Below, in pieces: positions 21,480 through 32,356 of a stretch of 64,000 bases of DNA; the first letter of the stretch is position 1; the number at the start of each line of letters is the position of its first letter. The notes below the pieces were generated by a model. It searched no databases, was not told the DNA's origin, and was given only the letters and a program-made list of their open reading frames with translations. The stretch covers positions 1 to 64,000 of the forward strand of contig CAJXHI010000008.1 in the NCBI GenBank assembly GCA_913051655.1, in the 5' to 3' direction. Source of the stretch: an uncultured Alphaproteobacteria bacterium (GTDB lineage: Bacteria; Pseudomonadota; Alphaproteobacteria; Rhodobacterales; Rhodobacteraceae). The translations under genes and the position numbers were made by a program.

Positions 21480-23174
21480 TTAACTTATTAATTGGAAGTT
21501 TGTTATGTCTACCATGCCACGGTCGGTAATTTTTAAAGAAGGAATCACGGGCAGGGCGAGAAACGCGAGTTGCAAAAACGGCTCATTGAGAGATACGCCA
21601 AGTGCTACAGCAGCTGTTCGCATATTTTGTAGGTCTGTGCGCACCTGCTCAAACGGCATAAGGCTCATAAGGCCAGCTACAGGCAATGCAAGCTCCGCTA
21701 CGACTATACCGTCCTCGGCAATTACAAGACCGCCTTCAATTTCGGAAAGTCGGTTGGTAGCGATAGCGATATCGTCATAATTCATGCCCACGCAAGCGAT
21801 GTTATGATGGTCATGACAAACGGTCGAGGCGATTGCACCAGTCTGCAATCCAAAGCCGCGAACAAAACCTGTGGCAATATTGCCGTTCTTGCCATGCCTC
21901 TCCACTACAACTATGCGCGCCAGATCGCGGGCTGGATCAGGATGTTTGTCACCATCGCGTATTGGAATCGTCTCGCGTAGGTGCTCTGTTATAATCTGGC
22001 CTTCTATTATGCCAATCACATCGGTTTCTTCGCGGTTGACAGTAGTGCGGAAATCCTGCGCACAAACTTTAGGGGCATTCACCGAGTTACGTGCTACAGG
22101 TGCCAAGATGGACCTTGCGGCAAATGCAGAATCACTGACCTGTACTCCGCCTGCCAGTACCATTCCGACCTCACATGCTTGCACATCCGACAGTACGACT
22201 ATGTCAGCTCTCTTGCCTGGCGCGATTTGACCGCGGTCATTTAGGCCAAAGGCTTCAGCTCCCGAAAGTGAAGCTGCGCGATAGGCTGCGAGTGGTGGAG
22301 TACCCAGCCGGATTAGCTCTGCCACCATAAAATTTAAGTGACCCTCCTCGGCAATATCCAACGGATTTCTGTCATCGGTGCACAGGCACATGTATGGTGC
22401 TGTAGTTTGTGTTAGAAGCGGTTGAAGAGCTTGTAGATCCTTGCTGACAGAACCTTCGCGGATCAAGACACGCAATCCCTTTTGTAGTTTTTCCAGCGCT
22501 TCTTCTGCAGTTGTCGCTTCGTGCTCGGTGCGGATGCCAGCACTTATATATGCATTTAGATCGCGCCCGGACAGTAGTGGACAATGTCCGTCAATATGAC
22601 CAAGCTCAAACAGTGTTAACTTGGCCATGGCTTCTGCATCGCGGTGGATCACTGCGGGGTAGTTCATGAACTCGGCAAGTCCGATGCCAGAAGGGTGGCC
22701 CATCAACGGTAAGAGGTCTGCGGCGTCAATTCGCGCGCCTGCAGTTTCCATATCGGTCGATGGAACACAAGAGGATAACTGGACGCGGATATCCATCAGT
22801 GTGTGCAGGCTGGCATCTTGGAAGTAGCGTATACCGTCGGGGCCAATGACATTTGCAATTTCATGCGGATCGCAAATTGCGGTGGTAACACCGAGCGGCG
22901 TAACGCAGCGGTCAAATTCAAATGGGGTGACCAGAGAAGATTCGATATGTAGATGGGTATCGATAAAGCCGGGAACCAACGTTTGGCCATTTACATCGAT
23001 TTTGACCTTGCCATCATAGTCTGCTCCAGTACCAACAATGGTATCTCCACAGATTGCGACATCCCCTTTAATCATAGTATCGGTTACAAGATCCCAGACT
23101 ATACCACCGCTCAAAACCAAGTCAGCTGGCTCATCTCCGCGTCCCTGCGCAATTCGCATTTCCAGATCACTCAT
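21480..23174 (-). CDS. ade: Adenine deaminase
   Basis: 564 aa; [27 protein letters not shown]-terminal [10 protein letters not shown]. Confidence 0.95.
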   Translation of the reverse strand: MSDLEMRIAQGRGDEPADLVLSGGIVWDLVTDTMIKGDVAICGDTIVGTGADYDGKVKIDVNGQTLVPGFIDTHLHIESSLVTPFEFDRCVTPLGVTTAICDPHEIANVIGPDGIRYFQDASLHTLMDIRVQLSSCVPSTDMETAGARIDAADLLPLMGHPSGIGLAEFMNYPAVIHRDAEAMAKLTLFELGHIDGHCPLLSGRDLNAYISAGIRTEHEATTAEEALEKLQKGLRVLIREGSVSKDLQALQPLLTQTTAPYMCLCTDDRNPLDIAEEGHLNFMVAELIRLGTPPLAAYRAASLSGAEAFGLNDRGQIAPGKRADIVVLSDVQACEVGMVLAGGVQVSDSAFAARSILAPVARNSVNAPKVCAQDFRTTVNREETDVIGIIEGQIITEHLRETIPIRDGDKHPDPARDLARIVVVERHGKNGNIATGFVRGFGLQTGAIASTVCHDHHNIACVGMNYDDIAIATNRLSEIEGGLVIAEDGIVVAELALPVAGLMSLMPFEQVRTDLQNMRTAAVALGVSLNEPFLQLAFLALPVIPSLKITDRGMVDITNFQLIS

Positions 23175-23790
23175 TTCATTACTCCGCTATTGACATATCA
23201 AGACGCCGCACAACCCTTTGTTCGACAATCACTACGTTCTGCTGGAATAGTCTGGATAGCAGGACTGATACAGCAGACACCACCCAGATCATGCCATAGT
23301 CAAGAAATCCGCATGGCTAATTCAAAAGTTTACCAAGCCCTTTCCTGTTTGGCAGTGATTTAATTCTTCTTACGCCCAACTGTGCGACTGGAACGGCGAG
23401 TCTCGTAACTGCAAAACATCATGGTCAGCAGTAACTAGCCAGTACCTTCTATGTAATTTTTAGAAAAAATTATAAATAAATTCAATTGCTCCCAGATTTG
23501 AAATATCCAAATCTTCTATTTGATTTATTATTATAGACGGTACGTAAACCTACATTCATCGGATTTAAAGAGAAGCGCCGTCAGACGTTTTAGAGCAATT
23601 ATAAAAGCCACATTTTAATTCTATCAAAAATCCTCCCAACTTCAAAACCGTTTTCAATATTTGCTTTATTTAGATTAACCACGTAGAGCTCATATTGGGT
23701 TGCAGAACCCTCGCTCTTTAAATGGTCTTTAATCGGCAAGTTATTGAAGGTTTTTTAATGTTGAGGTTAAGACAAACCAATAAGTGATAA

Positions 23791-24170
23791 TCATCGATTA
23801 AGGATAATCCTTTTTAAAAATGAAAGAAAAAAAATCGCGTCAAAGACGCGGGTCCCCAATGGTATACCCAAATTCATCACGACCCGCTTGCAATATCTAC
23901 AACTTTTCTTGACGAAGTTTTGAAAGCGCAAAATCGATAATCTACTAGCTGCGGCCTCGCTAGTCTTAACATCGATAATTATGCCTCCGTAAGCTCCTTG
24001 ATCTCTCCAACCTTCAGCCAAGTTTGAATTTGCCATGCTGGTTACAAAGCATGGTTTATCCTTTTCGGTTGACATACTATTCACGTGGCAATGATTAATA
24101 GCAGCGATACCATCAACAAAATAAGAACGCCAATTCGGCTCAAAAATATAGATTAAGCCAAGTGTTACAA
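23791..24170 (-). pseudogene. TIGR03032/DUF4915-family protein fragment
   Basis: Minus frame reads FEPNWRSYFVDGIAAINHCHVNSMSTEKDKPCFVTSMANSNLAEGWRDQGAYGGIIIDVKTSEAA; family-like HxN...VTA...GWR...GGxxID pattern, no start and abrupt loss of similarity. Confidence 0.5.
23825..23850 (-). terminator. Rho-independent terminator
   Basis: Minus strand CGCGTC-TTT-GACGCG followed by ATTTTTTTTCTTTC. Confidence 0.75.
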
Positions 24171-25380
24171 TGCGATTAAATCGTGTTGCAAGGACTATTG
24201 GCTTATAGTCGATGACCCATAAATGATTAAATGAGGGTAGTTATCGGCTAGACGCTTTAACCTATAACACTCGTTCAAAAATTTTTCTTAACACGAGCTT
24301 TAAATGTGAAACGATGTAAAAATAAAAGATAACTTTAAAAAATATGTTGAGATGCTGCATAAGCATAAAGGCGAATTGACAAAGAGCAAATTTTCTTTCG
24401 TGCTATACCTTACACATTGAGCCAAAAGGATATCGCTATACCGAGTGCGTTTTGGTGGATAGAACAAACGATATCGCAGAACCTGTCTGAAAATAGTGAC
24501 GATTTGCGATAACGGTGCCAGTGGATACAAGGGCCCCAAGCTACAGTGCTGGTGATATTTTGTTTTGTAATCCCAAAACAACGCCGCAATTGGCTGACGA
24601 TGTGGTGATCCGCACAAAAAACTAAAGCCCGCATTTGTGAAGTCACTGATATTCAGCCAACTCAAAACCGTATTGACCCCGAATCACGTAGCTAAGTTAT
24701 TATTTCTGCGTTGAAATAAGTATGCCTGCGCTCGCAGAATTATGAAAAGGAGAAGCATACTGCAAAAATCTTGGCTCTTAACGCAACCGGATGACCGAAA
24801 TTGAGTATGCAGATTGGTTTTACATCCGAGATACAGATGACGAAGTTAATCTTGTCATTGACGGAGGCGGTCGCTCGACAAAGCATTTACACGGAAATTT
24901 TTTAAAAAAATGCTGAAATTAGCCGTATGCAGAAGGTTCTGAGGCTAAAAGTAGAGCATAAATATAGCTAGGCACGCAGTAGCACTGTAGCTGATTCACT
25001 CCGTTAACAAAATCCAAAGGCCTCTTAAGCACCACTTGTCATAAGTGGAAAGTGGTGTGTTTGCGACCGCATCGGCAGGTCAAGTTGCAGTATTTACATC
25101 ATTCAGCACGGAATAAGAGCACCCAGTACCGAAATAATAAGCAACGATTATAGAGGTGCAATAGACTCCAGCCCCGAAGTTTCGCTGCTACTATGAACCT
25201 AAACGGACCTGAATATAACACAGCACCATCAGCTTAAGGTGGAAACTATTGTTAAATCTACCAAGTGCAAATATCGCTAAAAAAACTAAAAAATTTGCTT
25301 TTCGACGATCTTCTGATCATCTGCGGGGATGCGACTAACGTTCAGGTGTAGAAGTTTTTGATATTTATCAATAGTTCACA

Positions 25381-25410
25381 TAAAAAACGGCCCCGCATGA
25401 GAGCAGGGCC
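25381..25410 (-). terminator. Rho-independent terminator
   Basis: Minus strand GGCCCTGC-TCTCAT-GCGGGGCC followed by GTTTTTTA. Confidence 0.7.
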
Positions 25411-25446
25411 AGTCCAACAGGGAGGAAAGGTGCTAAAATTTGCACC
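25381..25446 (-). ncRNA. Possible sRNA tail: hairpin / UUUCCUCCC single strand / terminator
   Basis: Minus strand ggtgcaaattttagcacc-tttcctccctgttggact-ggccctgctctcatgcggggcc-gtttttta, with no ORF of clear coding character upstream. Confidence 0.3.
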
Positions 25447-27048
25447 TTGCGCGATAATACGGACAAATTACGGATATTTTAAACATTTAAATTTTTATGA
25501 GCGGACTTTGGCTCATAAAGCTTCCAGCTGAAGTACGAAATTTGGCATGAACTTGGCGTGATAATGAGATAATATTTTTGCATTGGATTGCATTGGGTCA
25601 TAAAACTCCCAAACAGGGTGCTCAATGAGTGAAAAAGCACAAGTCGTAAAACTGAAACAAAGCAAACCAATGCAAAGAGTAATTTTTTAAAAAAACATTC
25701 TCCAAAAAGTGAAAATTTTTACTGCCTGTAGTAACCTTAAGTTAAAGAAGATACCTTAAATTTAAGACGCCGAAAAAAAGCGGTGCGCCAAAATCAGATT
25801 CACAAAAAGAAATTAGTGATTTTCTTGGTGTGTAAAAACTAGATTACCTTGCAGGATTTGACAAAGCCTTTGGTAAGTCTGAAATGATGCAAGCCTTAGA
25901 AAAACAACTAAATACGATAAACGAAAGCCGTTAGTATATTCAAAGTGGTGTAGTTATCAAAAACTCAAAGCCCTCAAACATCTTGCTTAACTCTTGAAAG
26001 TATCACACTTTGAAATAATTCAGGTGTTGGTAACGAAGGTCCAGATTACTCTTAAAACGGTGAATTTAATTACAAATTTTCAAAGTTTATGCTGACGCAG
26101 AGCAGGGGCGACACAAGTGAATGTAAAGGCAAAGTATCGGCGAGCGATGTCCGCTAATGAAAATAACTTTAGCACCTGTAAGCTTCTTTTAAGCAAAACG
26201 CTATATAATTGTTATAACTTTTTTCAAGGATTTCATTTCCAATCGAACTCTTAGCCTATGGGTTAAACATGTTGAGAAAACCCGTGGAAGCTGATGAAGT
26301 TGTTAAAGCCGGAAAGCATCTTGCGTGCCTCTCTAGCGTTCATATGAGCAGAAAATGGCCAAAACTCATCGCTAAGCCTGCCTAGATTGAACCAGACTGC
26401 GCTTGGGAAAACGCTTGCTGCAAGAGATTTGAACGTAGGTTCAGCGATGAACTGTTCAACGGGAAGATTTTCTATAGTCTTAGCGTAGCGCAAATCATCT
26501 TCGGTTTTTGGTGGAAACTTTAGAACACAAAAAGAATATATAGTGCGTTAGGCTAACGCTTATCCGCTCGTGCATCTATATTTACCATGGATCATATTCC
26601 AATCATACACTTACGATCAACTTGACCTAATTGCATCGAGCAGTACAGGGACCTCTGATTGGAAAGAGCAAAGAAATATGAATTGTAATGCCAGGGCTGT
26701 TCGATCAAAAAAATGGATATACATTAACTTTTTACTAGACTTTAACACTCAAAAAAACACACTTAGCTGTTGTTTTGTGCGTAATTTGTAATCTTTAAGT
26801 GCTCAGAGCACTCAAGCTTAAGGTGAAAAATGAGTGTTTACAAAAGCAATCATGCAAGAATCGTGCCTTGATTCTCATAAATAAAAAAATTAAAATAAGT
26901 TATTGCTTTCAGTAAGTTAAAAACTTTCTAAAAGTGGAATGTTTATTCATCGACCTTGTGGATAAATCTGTGTTTAAAAAGATTGCTTAGCCTTATGAAA
27001 TAGCCGTATTCTATTGTCTCTGCTTATTTCAGAAGTTTTTTAGAGTAT

Positions 27049-27084
27049 TACGACTAATTTAAACTTTGTCTTAAATTAGTCGTA
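27049..27084. repeat. 14-bp perfect inverted repeat with 8-nt spacer
   Basis: TACGACTAATTTAA-ACTTTGTC-TTAAATTAGTCGTA. Confidence 0.85.
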
Positions 27085-27180
27085 TGCTATGTCCACCTCC
27101 GTTGGCACAGTCCAACTAGCATTTGAAATACAATTTTATAAGAAACACGCAACTGTACCGGCGTAATAAAGGAATGGCAC

Positions 27181-27615
27181 TTGTCTGTAAATGAGCCCAA
27201 CAATGGAGTTCTGAGTGCGGAACGCTCTGAAAATTGGTGTGCATTTAAATTCGTGGAGTCAGCAACTGCAAGATCGGTCAGTAAGATATTCCGTAAACGT
27301 GATACCCTTCACAAACTCGTGGCTGAGCAAATCTATATGGCCAATAATCCGTCCTATGTTCCGACAAAATCTAAATGGGTCACTGGTATTGACGGAAATG
27401 TCCGCCAAGTTATGGTGCCCAAAAAACAAAAAAAATGGTGGGTGTTATTGCCAGATGGAAAGCTGCAAATAGCTGTTTATTGGAAGTCTAAACAAATAGA
27501 GTTTGAAGAAGGAAAAAATGCGATTGAAGTAGACAGCGCAAACGAATTAGTTCCAACGCTAGAAAGTATCAAGCAAAGTATTGACTTAGGCGACTTTGAT
27601 GTTTTTATCGCCTAG
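27181..27615 (+). CDS. Accessory protein resembling DUF6641 family
   Basis: LHKLVAEQIYMA...VPKKQKKWWVLLPDGKLQIAVYWKSKQIEFEEGKNAIEVDSANELVPTLESIKQSIDLGDFD; TTG start preceded by aaagga. Confidence 0.5.
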   Translation: MSVNEPNNGVLSAERSENWCAFKFVESATARSVSKIFRKRDTLHKLVAEQIYMANNPSYVPTKSKWVTGIDGNVRQVMVPKKQKKWWVLLPDGKLQIAVYWKSKQIEFEEGKNAIEVDSANELVPTLESIKQSIDLGDFDVFIA

Positions 27616-28126
27616 TTGATTTGTGAAAGATATGAAAATAAACACTCAGTTATAAAAAATCCAAACTTAACTTGGACTAAACTTACCTTTATCATGAACA
27701 CCCCTTTGCGGCATCGTGTCAATGACAGAAGCATTTATTGCAGATCTTTGGTTAGCTACTCTATTGCATACCCGCGTTAAATTTAACGTACATAGCCGCT
27801 GTAGCTGCAAAATAGCCCGATGTAACAGTCCCACGTCGAGCACTTTTGGTCAGTCGTATTAATAAAGGGAAATGTATAACGCATACCCATGCTCTACAAA
27901 GGGGTGTCAGCATATACTGTGATTATAAAAACTGTGTATTGTTATCTGGAACAGCATCCAGTTGTCTTGCTCGAGCAGTATGTATCACCATTACGGCAGT
28001 AACAGATTGAGTGATATTTGATTCTTCAATACCCATGTGCAAAAGTATTGCGACAGAAACTTGCTTGTTGTTATTCTATACGTGAAAGCTCTAGGTTAGT
28101 GTTGTTTAGGAGCGCTGAGTGGTGAA

Positions 28127-28726
28127 ATGATGGTCGCGCACTCTATATTTTCCCTGCGTGAGGAATTGCGTTTTTATGTGCGTCGGTATGCACCCGATAT
28201 AGACAGTTTTTGTGGGAAAGCGCTGATGGAAGATCATCAGACGGCATTTATTGCCCCACAGAGATTGAAAGGGACTGAAGCATTTTTAGCAACAGAGCTT
28301 TTAACTTCGGAGCTTTCAAGGCCAGTTGTGGAGGCGGTTCGTAGCGCGGTAAATGATGTGTGTTGGCGTCAAAGTTACGGTTTGGACGACGCTAATTTTG
28401 ACCAAGATTACCTTGATAATTATGGCTGGTTTAATTTAATTGCGCCCTCTGGGCCTTTTATCAGTGACAGCCTGAGGCTTTCGATAGGCTTTTGGGGACA
28501 GGGGCTTCACTATCCACACCATTGGCATGAACCGGAAGAAATTTACCTCACTTTAGGAGGCACAGCGATCTATATTTCTGAAGGCCGCGCGTCGGTCGAA
28601 GGTGGTCCCGGCACAACGATTTGTCATTATTCTAATCAATCACATGCTTTGGACTTTTCTAAAGCGCCACTTCTGGTGGCGGCGTTTTGGCGAGGAGGGG
28701 AATTAGAAGCGAAGCCTCGCCTCTGA
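28127..28726 (+). CDS. Cupin-fold DMSP lyase-like protein (DddQ/DddL-type)
   Basis: YPHHWHEPEEIYLTLGGTAIYISEGRASVEGGPGTTICHYSNQSHAL fits the HxxxE...Y...H metal/active-site layout; ~200 aa. Confidence 0.68.
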   Translation: MMVAHSIFSLREELRFYVRRYAPDIDSFCGKALMEDHQTAFIAPQRLKGTEAFLATELLTSELSRPVVEAVRSAVNDVCWRQSYGLDDANFDQDYLDNYGWFNLIAPSGPFISDSLRLSIGFWGQGLHYPHHWHEPEEIYLTLGGTAIYISEGRASVEGGPGTTICHYSNQSHALDFSKAPLLVAAFWRGGELEAKPRL

Positions 28727-29256
28727 TACTATACTTGTATGAAGTTCTCACTCACGGCTACGGTCTCAATTTTATATGGCTCTCAGACCGCTTAAGGAGC
28801 AAATTCGATATAATTAAGTTAGGGTTTGGTGGGTCAAGCTGATGCTTCTGATGGTCAGGGACATTGGTTTAATCGTATTTCTGCAAAGTTCTGATGATGT
28901 TTTGGTAGGCCAGGAGATTCAATGTAAGTGCCTCTGATACCTTCTAAACGTGGTGAAATGAGCTCTATTTAAAATAACATAAATGTACCAGCTTAGCTGC
29001 AATATTAAAATATTGGCAGACAAAATATAGCCCGATGGAAGCGGGCGCTGGGCCGAAGTTTATATCAAATCACACGAAAGGCAATTAGGTTAACTCTGCG
29101 TTGTGGTGTTGCCAGTGTAGCATGTGATTTCGCGCTAATTTCATTACTTGATGATTACAGGATGCACTCTGACGTTTAATCATGTAAGATAATAGGCCTA
29201 AGGATGTAGCTTAGCGCTATCGCCGCAATGCTGTGCCACATAAGAAGGTTTGATCA

Positions 29257-29472
29257 TTGACACAAAACCAAGAATTTACTGAAGCTCATATTTCCGAAAT
29301 CGTTCAAATGGCATTGTCAGATCATGTCACATTTTCTGATATTGAGTTTGAATATGGTTTGAAAGAGCATGAAGTTGTGACCTTGATGCGTAAAACTTTG
29401 CGTAAAGGATCATATCGCAGTTGGCGCAAAAGAGTGGCTGCTTTTGGAAGTCGAAGAGAACATTACAAATGA
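29257..29472 (+). CDS. TIGR03643/DUF2805-family small protein
   Basis: MTQNQEFTEAHISEIVQMALSDHVTFSDIEFEYGLKEHEVVTLMRKTLRKGSYRSWRKRV. Confidence 0.8.
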   Translation: MTQNQEFTEAHISEIVQMALSDHVTFSDIEFEYGLKEHEVVTLMRKTLRKGSYRSWRKRVAAFGSRREHYK

Positions 29473-29570
29473 CCTTTTTTGGGCCTAGATAAGTCTAGCA
29501 GGGCTTTAAACAGAATTTCTGAGCAAGCCACACGATGAATTCACACTTATTTAAGATTAGTTGTTTTTAG

Positions 29571-29975
29571 CTATCCTGGCGTTTCGAATTGACCCAAACA
29601 TATCAGGTACAGATAAACAGTACACAGTAATCCAACCCACCATAGACAGCTTCTGACCCAAGGAATACCGAGAAGGTAGCTGAAAAAATACAATACCCTT
29701 GTTATTACAAAAACAACCAAAACACTTACGGTTTCGGGAGTGCTTACCGATATTAGTACCAACGAAAACACAGGTGGTATTATGAGCAGGAGAGATGTAA
29801 CCGTGTTGTTGAGCGCTCTGATTGCTCTTTCAGCCATGCCGGAATATTCGATTCCATCTCTGGATCCGGCGAGCTTTTTAACTCCGTGTTGCTGTACAGA
29901 CAGAATGGACTGTAATACCAGCATGAAAGTAACCAGCAGGCAATATATTAAGAGAATTTTTAATTCCGTGTGCAT
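29571..29975 (-). CDS. MAPEG-family membrane protein
   Basis: MHTELKILLIYCLLVTFMLVLQSIL...GMAERAIRALNNTVTSLLLIIPP...RVLYFFSYLLGIPWVR; start reassigned to ATG at 29975. Confidence 0.8.
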   Translation of the reverse strand: MHTELKILLIYCLLVTFMLVLQSILSVQQHGVKKLAGSRDGIEYSGMAERAIRALNNTVTSLLLIIPPVFSLVLISVSTPETVSVLVVFVITRVLYFFSYLLGIPWVRSCLWWVGLLCTVYLYLICLGQFETPG

Positions 29976-30793
29976 TGTGATTACCTCTGTTTCGCTAAGG
30001 TGTATGGATCGACTTTCAGAATAAGCGCCTTGGGTTTTCAAATTTTATGATGATTTAAAACTAAACCAATTTGTTGCACGATCAATGAAATACGAAGCTT
30101 AGTGGCGTGTGCGGTGTCCAATAAATACTATTTACATGGTCATAACACGTCGCACATATGCAGCACACGCTGATCAGGATTAAATTTTAGATGATTTAGA
30201 TGACCTCGTGCAAGATAAACGCGAGGGCTGGAGAGCTAACGCGAGCAAACCGAGGCTTCGCCATTGAAGATATAAAAAGCGACTTACAAATGACTCGCTG
30301 GGGTTGAACTATTTGGATAGAGTATGAAAAATATTTTCAGAGGGAGAAGGTCTTGACGCGCTTATAGAAAATTCAAGCGTGGATGAAATTAAATTGGTAA
30401 CCGCACGTGTTATGGTTAATCAGAATTGGCAAGCAGCGAGTATCCACAATAGAGCTAGATTGCCACACCAGAAATAAGCTGAGGTGAGGAAAAAAACCAC
30501 TTAACGCTTGGGAAACTATCAAGTAGATCCGGCTCTCGCTGAATGTTTTTAATACCATTCGTACGGCCAACACGATATAGGTATTTGTGCAGATCAATTT
30601 AAGAAATAGACGCAAGTTGCGGCGACAGGTCTCACCTCCTGTATTCCATACATGTGTCAAGATTTTGTATGCTTGCATAGGTGAATCTTCCGTTACAAGT
30701 TTTGAATTTTCTTATGGTCAATTTTTGCAAAGCTGATGAAAAAGTTGAGTTCTACACTAAGCTACATTTTACGATAGATGAAAAGTGTCTGCT

Positions 30794-32083
30794 TCAGGCT
30801 GTGCGGTATTGGTTCAAAAGGTTTGAGGCATGATCGGTGGTAATTTCGCCCGCGCGGATCATGTCTTGGATAATTGCGTTGACTTCTTCACCAGTTGCGC
30901 CCGCTTGCAGCGCAATATTGCGAGCATGTAGCGACATGTGACCGCGTTGTATACCTTCGCTCGCCAAAGCACGCAGTGCTGCGAGGTTTTGCGCTAGTCC
31001 GACAGCTGCAATGATCTCTGCAAGTTCTGCAGATGTTTCAACACCCAGAAGCGCCAGTGATGCTTGGGCAGTAGGGTGGGTTTTTGTGGCCCCTCCCACC
31101 AATCCGACCGCCATGGGCAGCTCTATCTTTCCTGTCAGGGTATCATCTGGACCGCTACACCAACGCGAAAGCCCAGTGTAATGCCCTCCTTGCGCTGCAT
31201 ATGCATGGGCGCCGGCCTCTACCGCGCGCCAATCGTTCCCGGTTACCACGACAATAGGATCAATCGCATTCATGATGCCCTTGTTGTGTGTGGCTGCGCG
31301 ATAAGGGTCTACTTCAGCCAAGGCGGAGGCTTCGACGATGCCTTGCACGACATCTTTGCCGTCAAACTCAAGCGTTGAAAATTGTCGTGCGTTCAAAGTT
31401 ACTGTCGCGCTGACAAGCCTTTTGTCAGCTAAATTAGACATAATCCTTAGACGTGTTTTTCCACCTGTGAGTTTATCAACCATTGGGGCAATATGTTCGG
31501 CCATTGTATTGACGGTATTTGCTCCCATAGCATCTCTGACATCTACAAGAAGATGCACAATTAACATCGCGCCCGCAGCAGTTTCTTCAAAGCAATAAAC
31601 TTCTATGTCTTCACATCCACCACCGAGAGCGAAAAGCGTACGGTCTTTCTCGTTTGCTACGTTTTGAAGTTCGGCTTTATGTTTGAGAATGGTTGCCTTA
31701 GCGCTTTCAAGATCAGAGATGCCCATCACTTGGATCTGGCCACGCATCACCGGCCGGTCTGCTTTGGCGTGAAACCCACCTATTTCTCTGGTGAGTTTCG
31801 CCATGTGAGAAGCCGCGGCGACTACAGACGGTTCTTCAACTGCCATTGGAACCAGATACTCTTTACCGTTTATGATGAAATTTGTGGCGATCCCCAGAGG
31901 CAATTGAAAACGGCCGATAACGTTTTCGATCATACCGTCGGCCTGATCCAAGCTTAATGCTGTCTCACCGCTGAAAGCCTGAAAAAAGTCTACGAACTCG
32001 GGTTCTAACGCGCAGATTACTTTTAAACGATCCGAAGGCGTCAGATTGCGAAAATATGGGATAATAGAAGATCTTTTGGTCAT
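30794..32083 (-). CDS. mvaA: Hydroxymethylglutaryl-CoA reductase, degradative (class II)
   Basis: 429 aa; VDVRDAMGANTVNTM, GNDWRAVEAGAHAYAA, LALLGVETSAELAEIIAAVGLAQNLAALRAL. Confidence 0.95.
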   Translation of the reverse strand: MTKRSSIIPYFRNLTPSDRLKVICALEPEFVDFFQAFSGETALSLDQADGMIENVIGRFQLPLGIATNFIINGKEYLVPMAVEEPSVVAAASHMAKLTREIGGFHAKADRPVMRGQIQVMGISDLESAKATILKHKAELQNVANEKDRTLFALGGGCEDIEVYCFEETAAGAMLIVHLLVDVRDAMGANTVNTMAEHIAPMVDKLTGGKTRLRIMSNLADKRLVSATVTLNARQFSTLEFDGKDVVQGIVEASALAEVDPYRAATHNKGIMNAIDPIVVVTGNDWRAVEAGAHAYAAQGGHYTGLSRWCSGPDDTLTGKIELPMAVGLVGGATKTHPTAQASLALLGVETSAELAEIIAAVGLAQNLAALRALASEGIQRGHMSLHARNIALQAGATGEEVNAIIQDMIRAGEITTDHASNLLNQYRTA

Positions 32084-32182
32084 CAGGCTGTCTCTACACC
32101 AGTCTAGTACTTCGACTACGCCGTTTCGCTTTCTATCTAATTTACAAAGATTTCAATGCCGATTGCACAGTTATTAAATGTT

Positions 32183-32356
32183 TCAGTCAAAAAACCTGTT
32201 GAGCTCGGCTGCAAACTGTGCCTTCAGCAGCATGGCTTTTACCATTTTTTCGGTGTTGGAAAGTTTTGACCAATCTAACCCATTGGCGGTACAGATTTCG
32301 CACTCGCACGTTTTGGAAGTTCGCATCAAACCTTTAAAGCCTTCTTGCGGTATCAT
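32183..32356 (-). CDS. Small protein with CxCxxC motif (57 aa)
   Basis: Read by eye: MIPQEGFKGLMRTSKTCECEICTANGLDWSKLSNTEKMVKAMLLKAQFAAELNRFFD*. Confidence 0.4.
   Translation of the reverse strand: MIPQEGFKGLMRTSKTCECEICTANGLDWSKLSNTEKMVKAMLLKAQFAAELNRFFD

Noticed and set aside
24300-27050. Possible transposase remnants in the AT-rich stretch
   Set aside because: Translated short frames in several phases and found no catalytic motif or terminal repeats strong enough to assign an IS family.
30180-30700. 101-aa minus ORF (MQAYKILTHVWNTGGE...) and opposing plus-frame fragments
   Set aside because: Neither strand gives a recognisable family; may be a decayed gene but unsupported.
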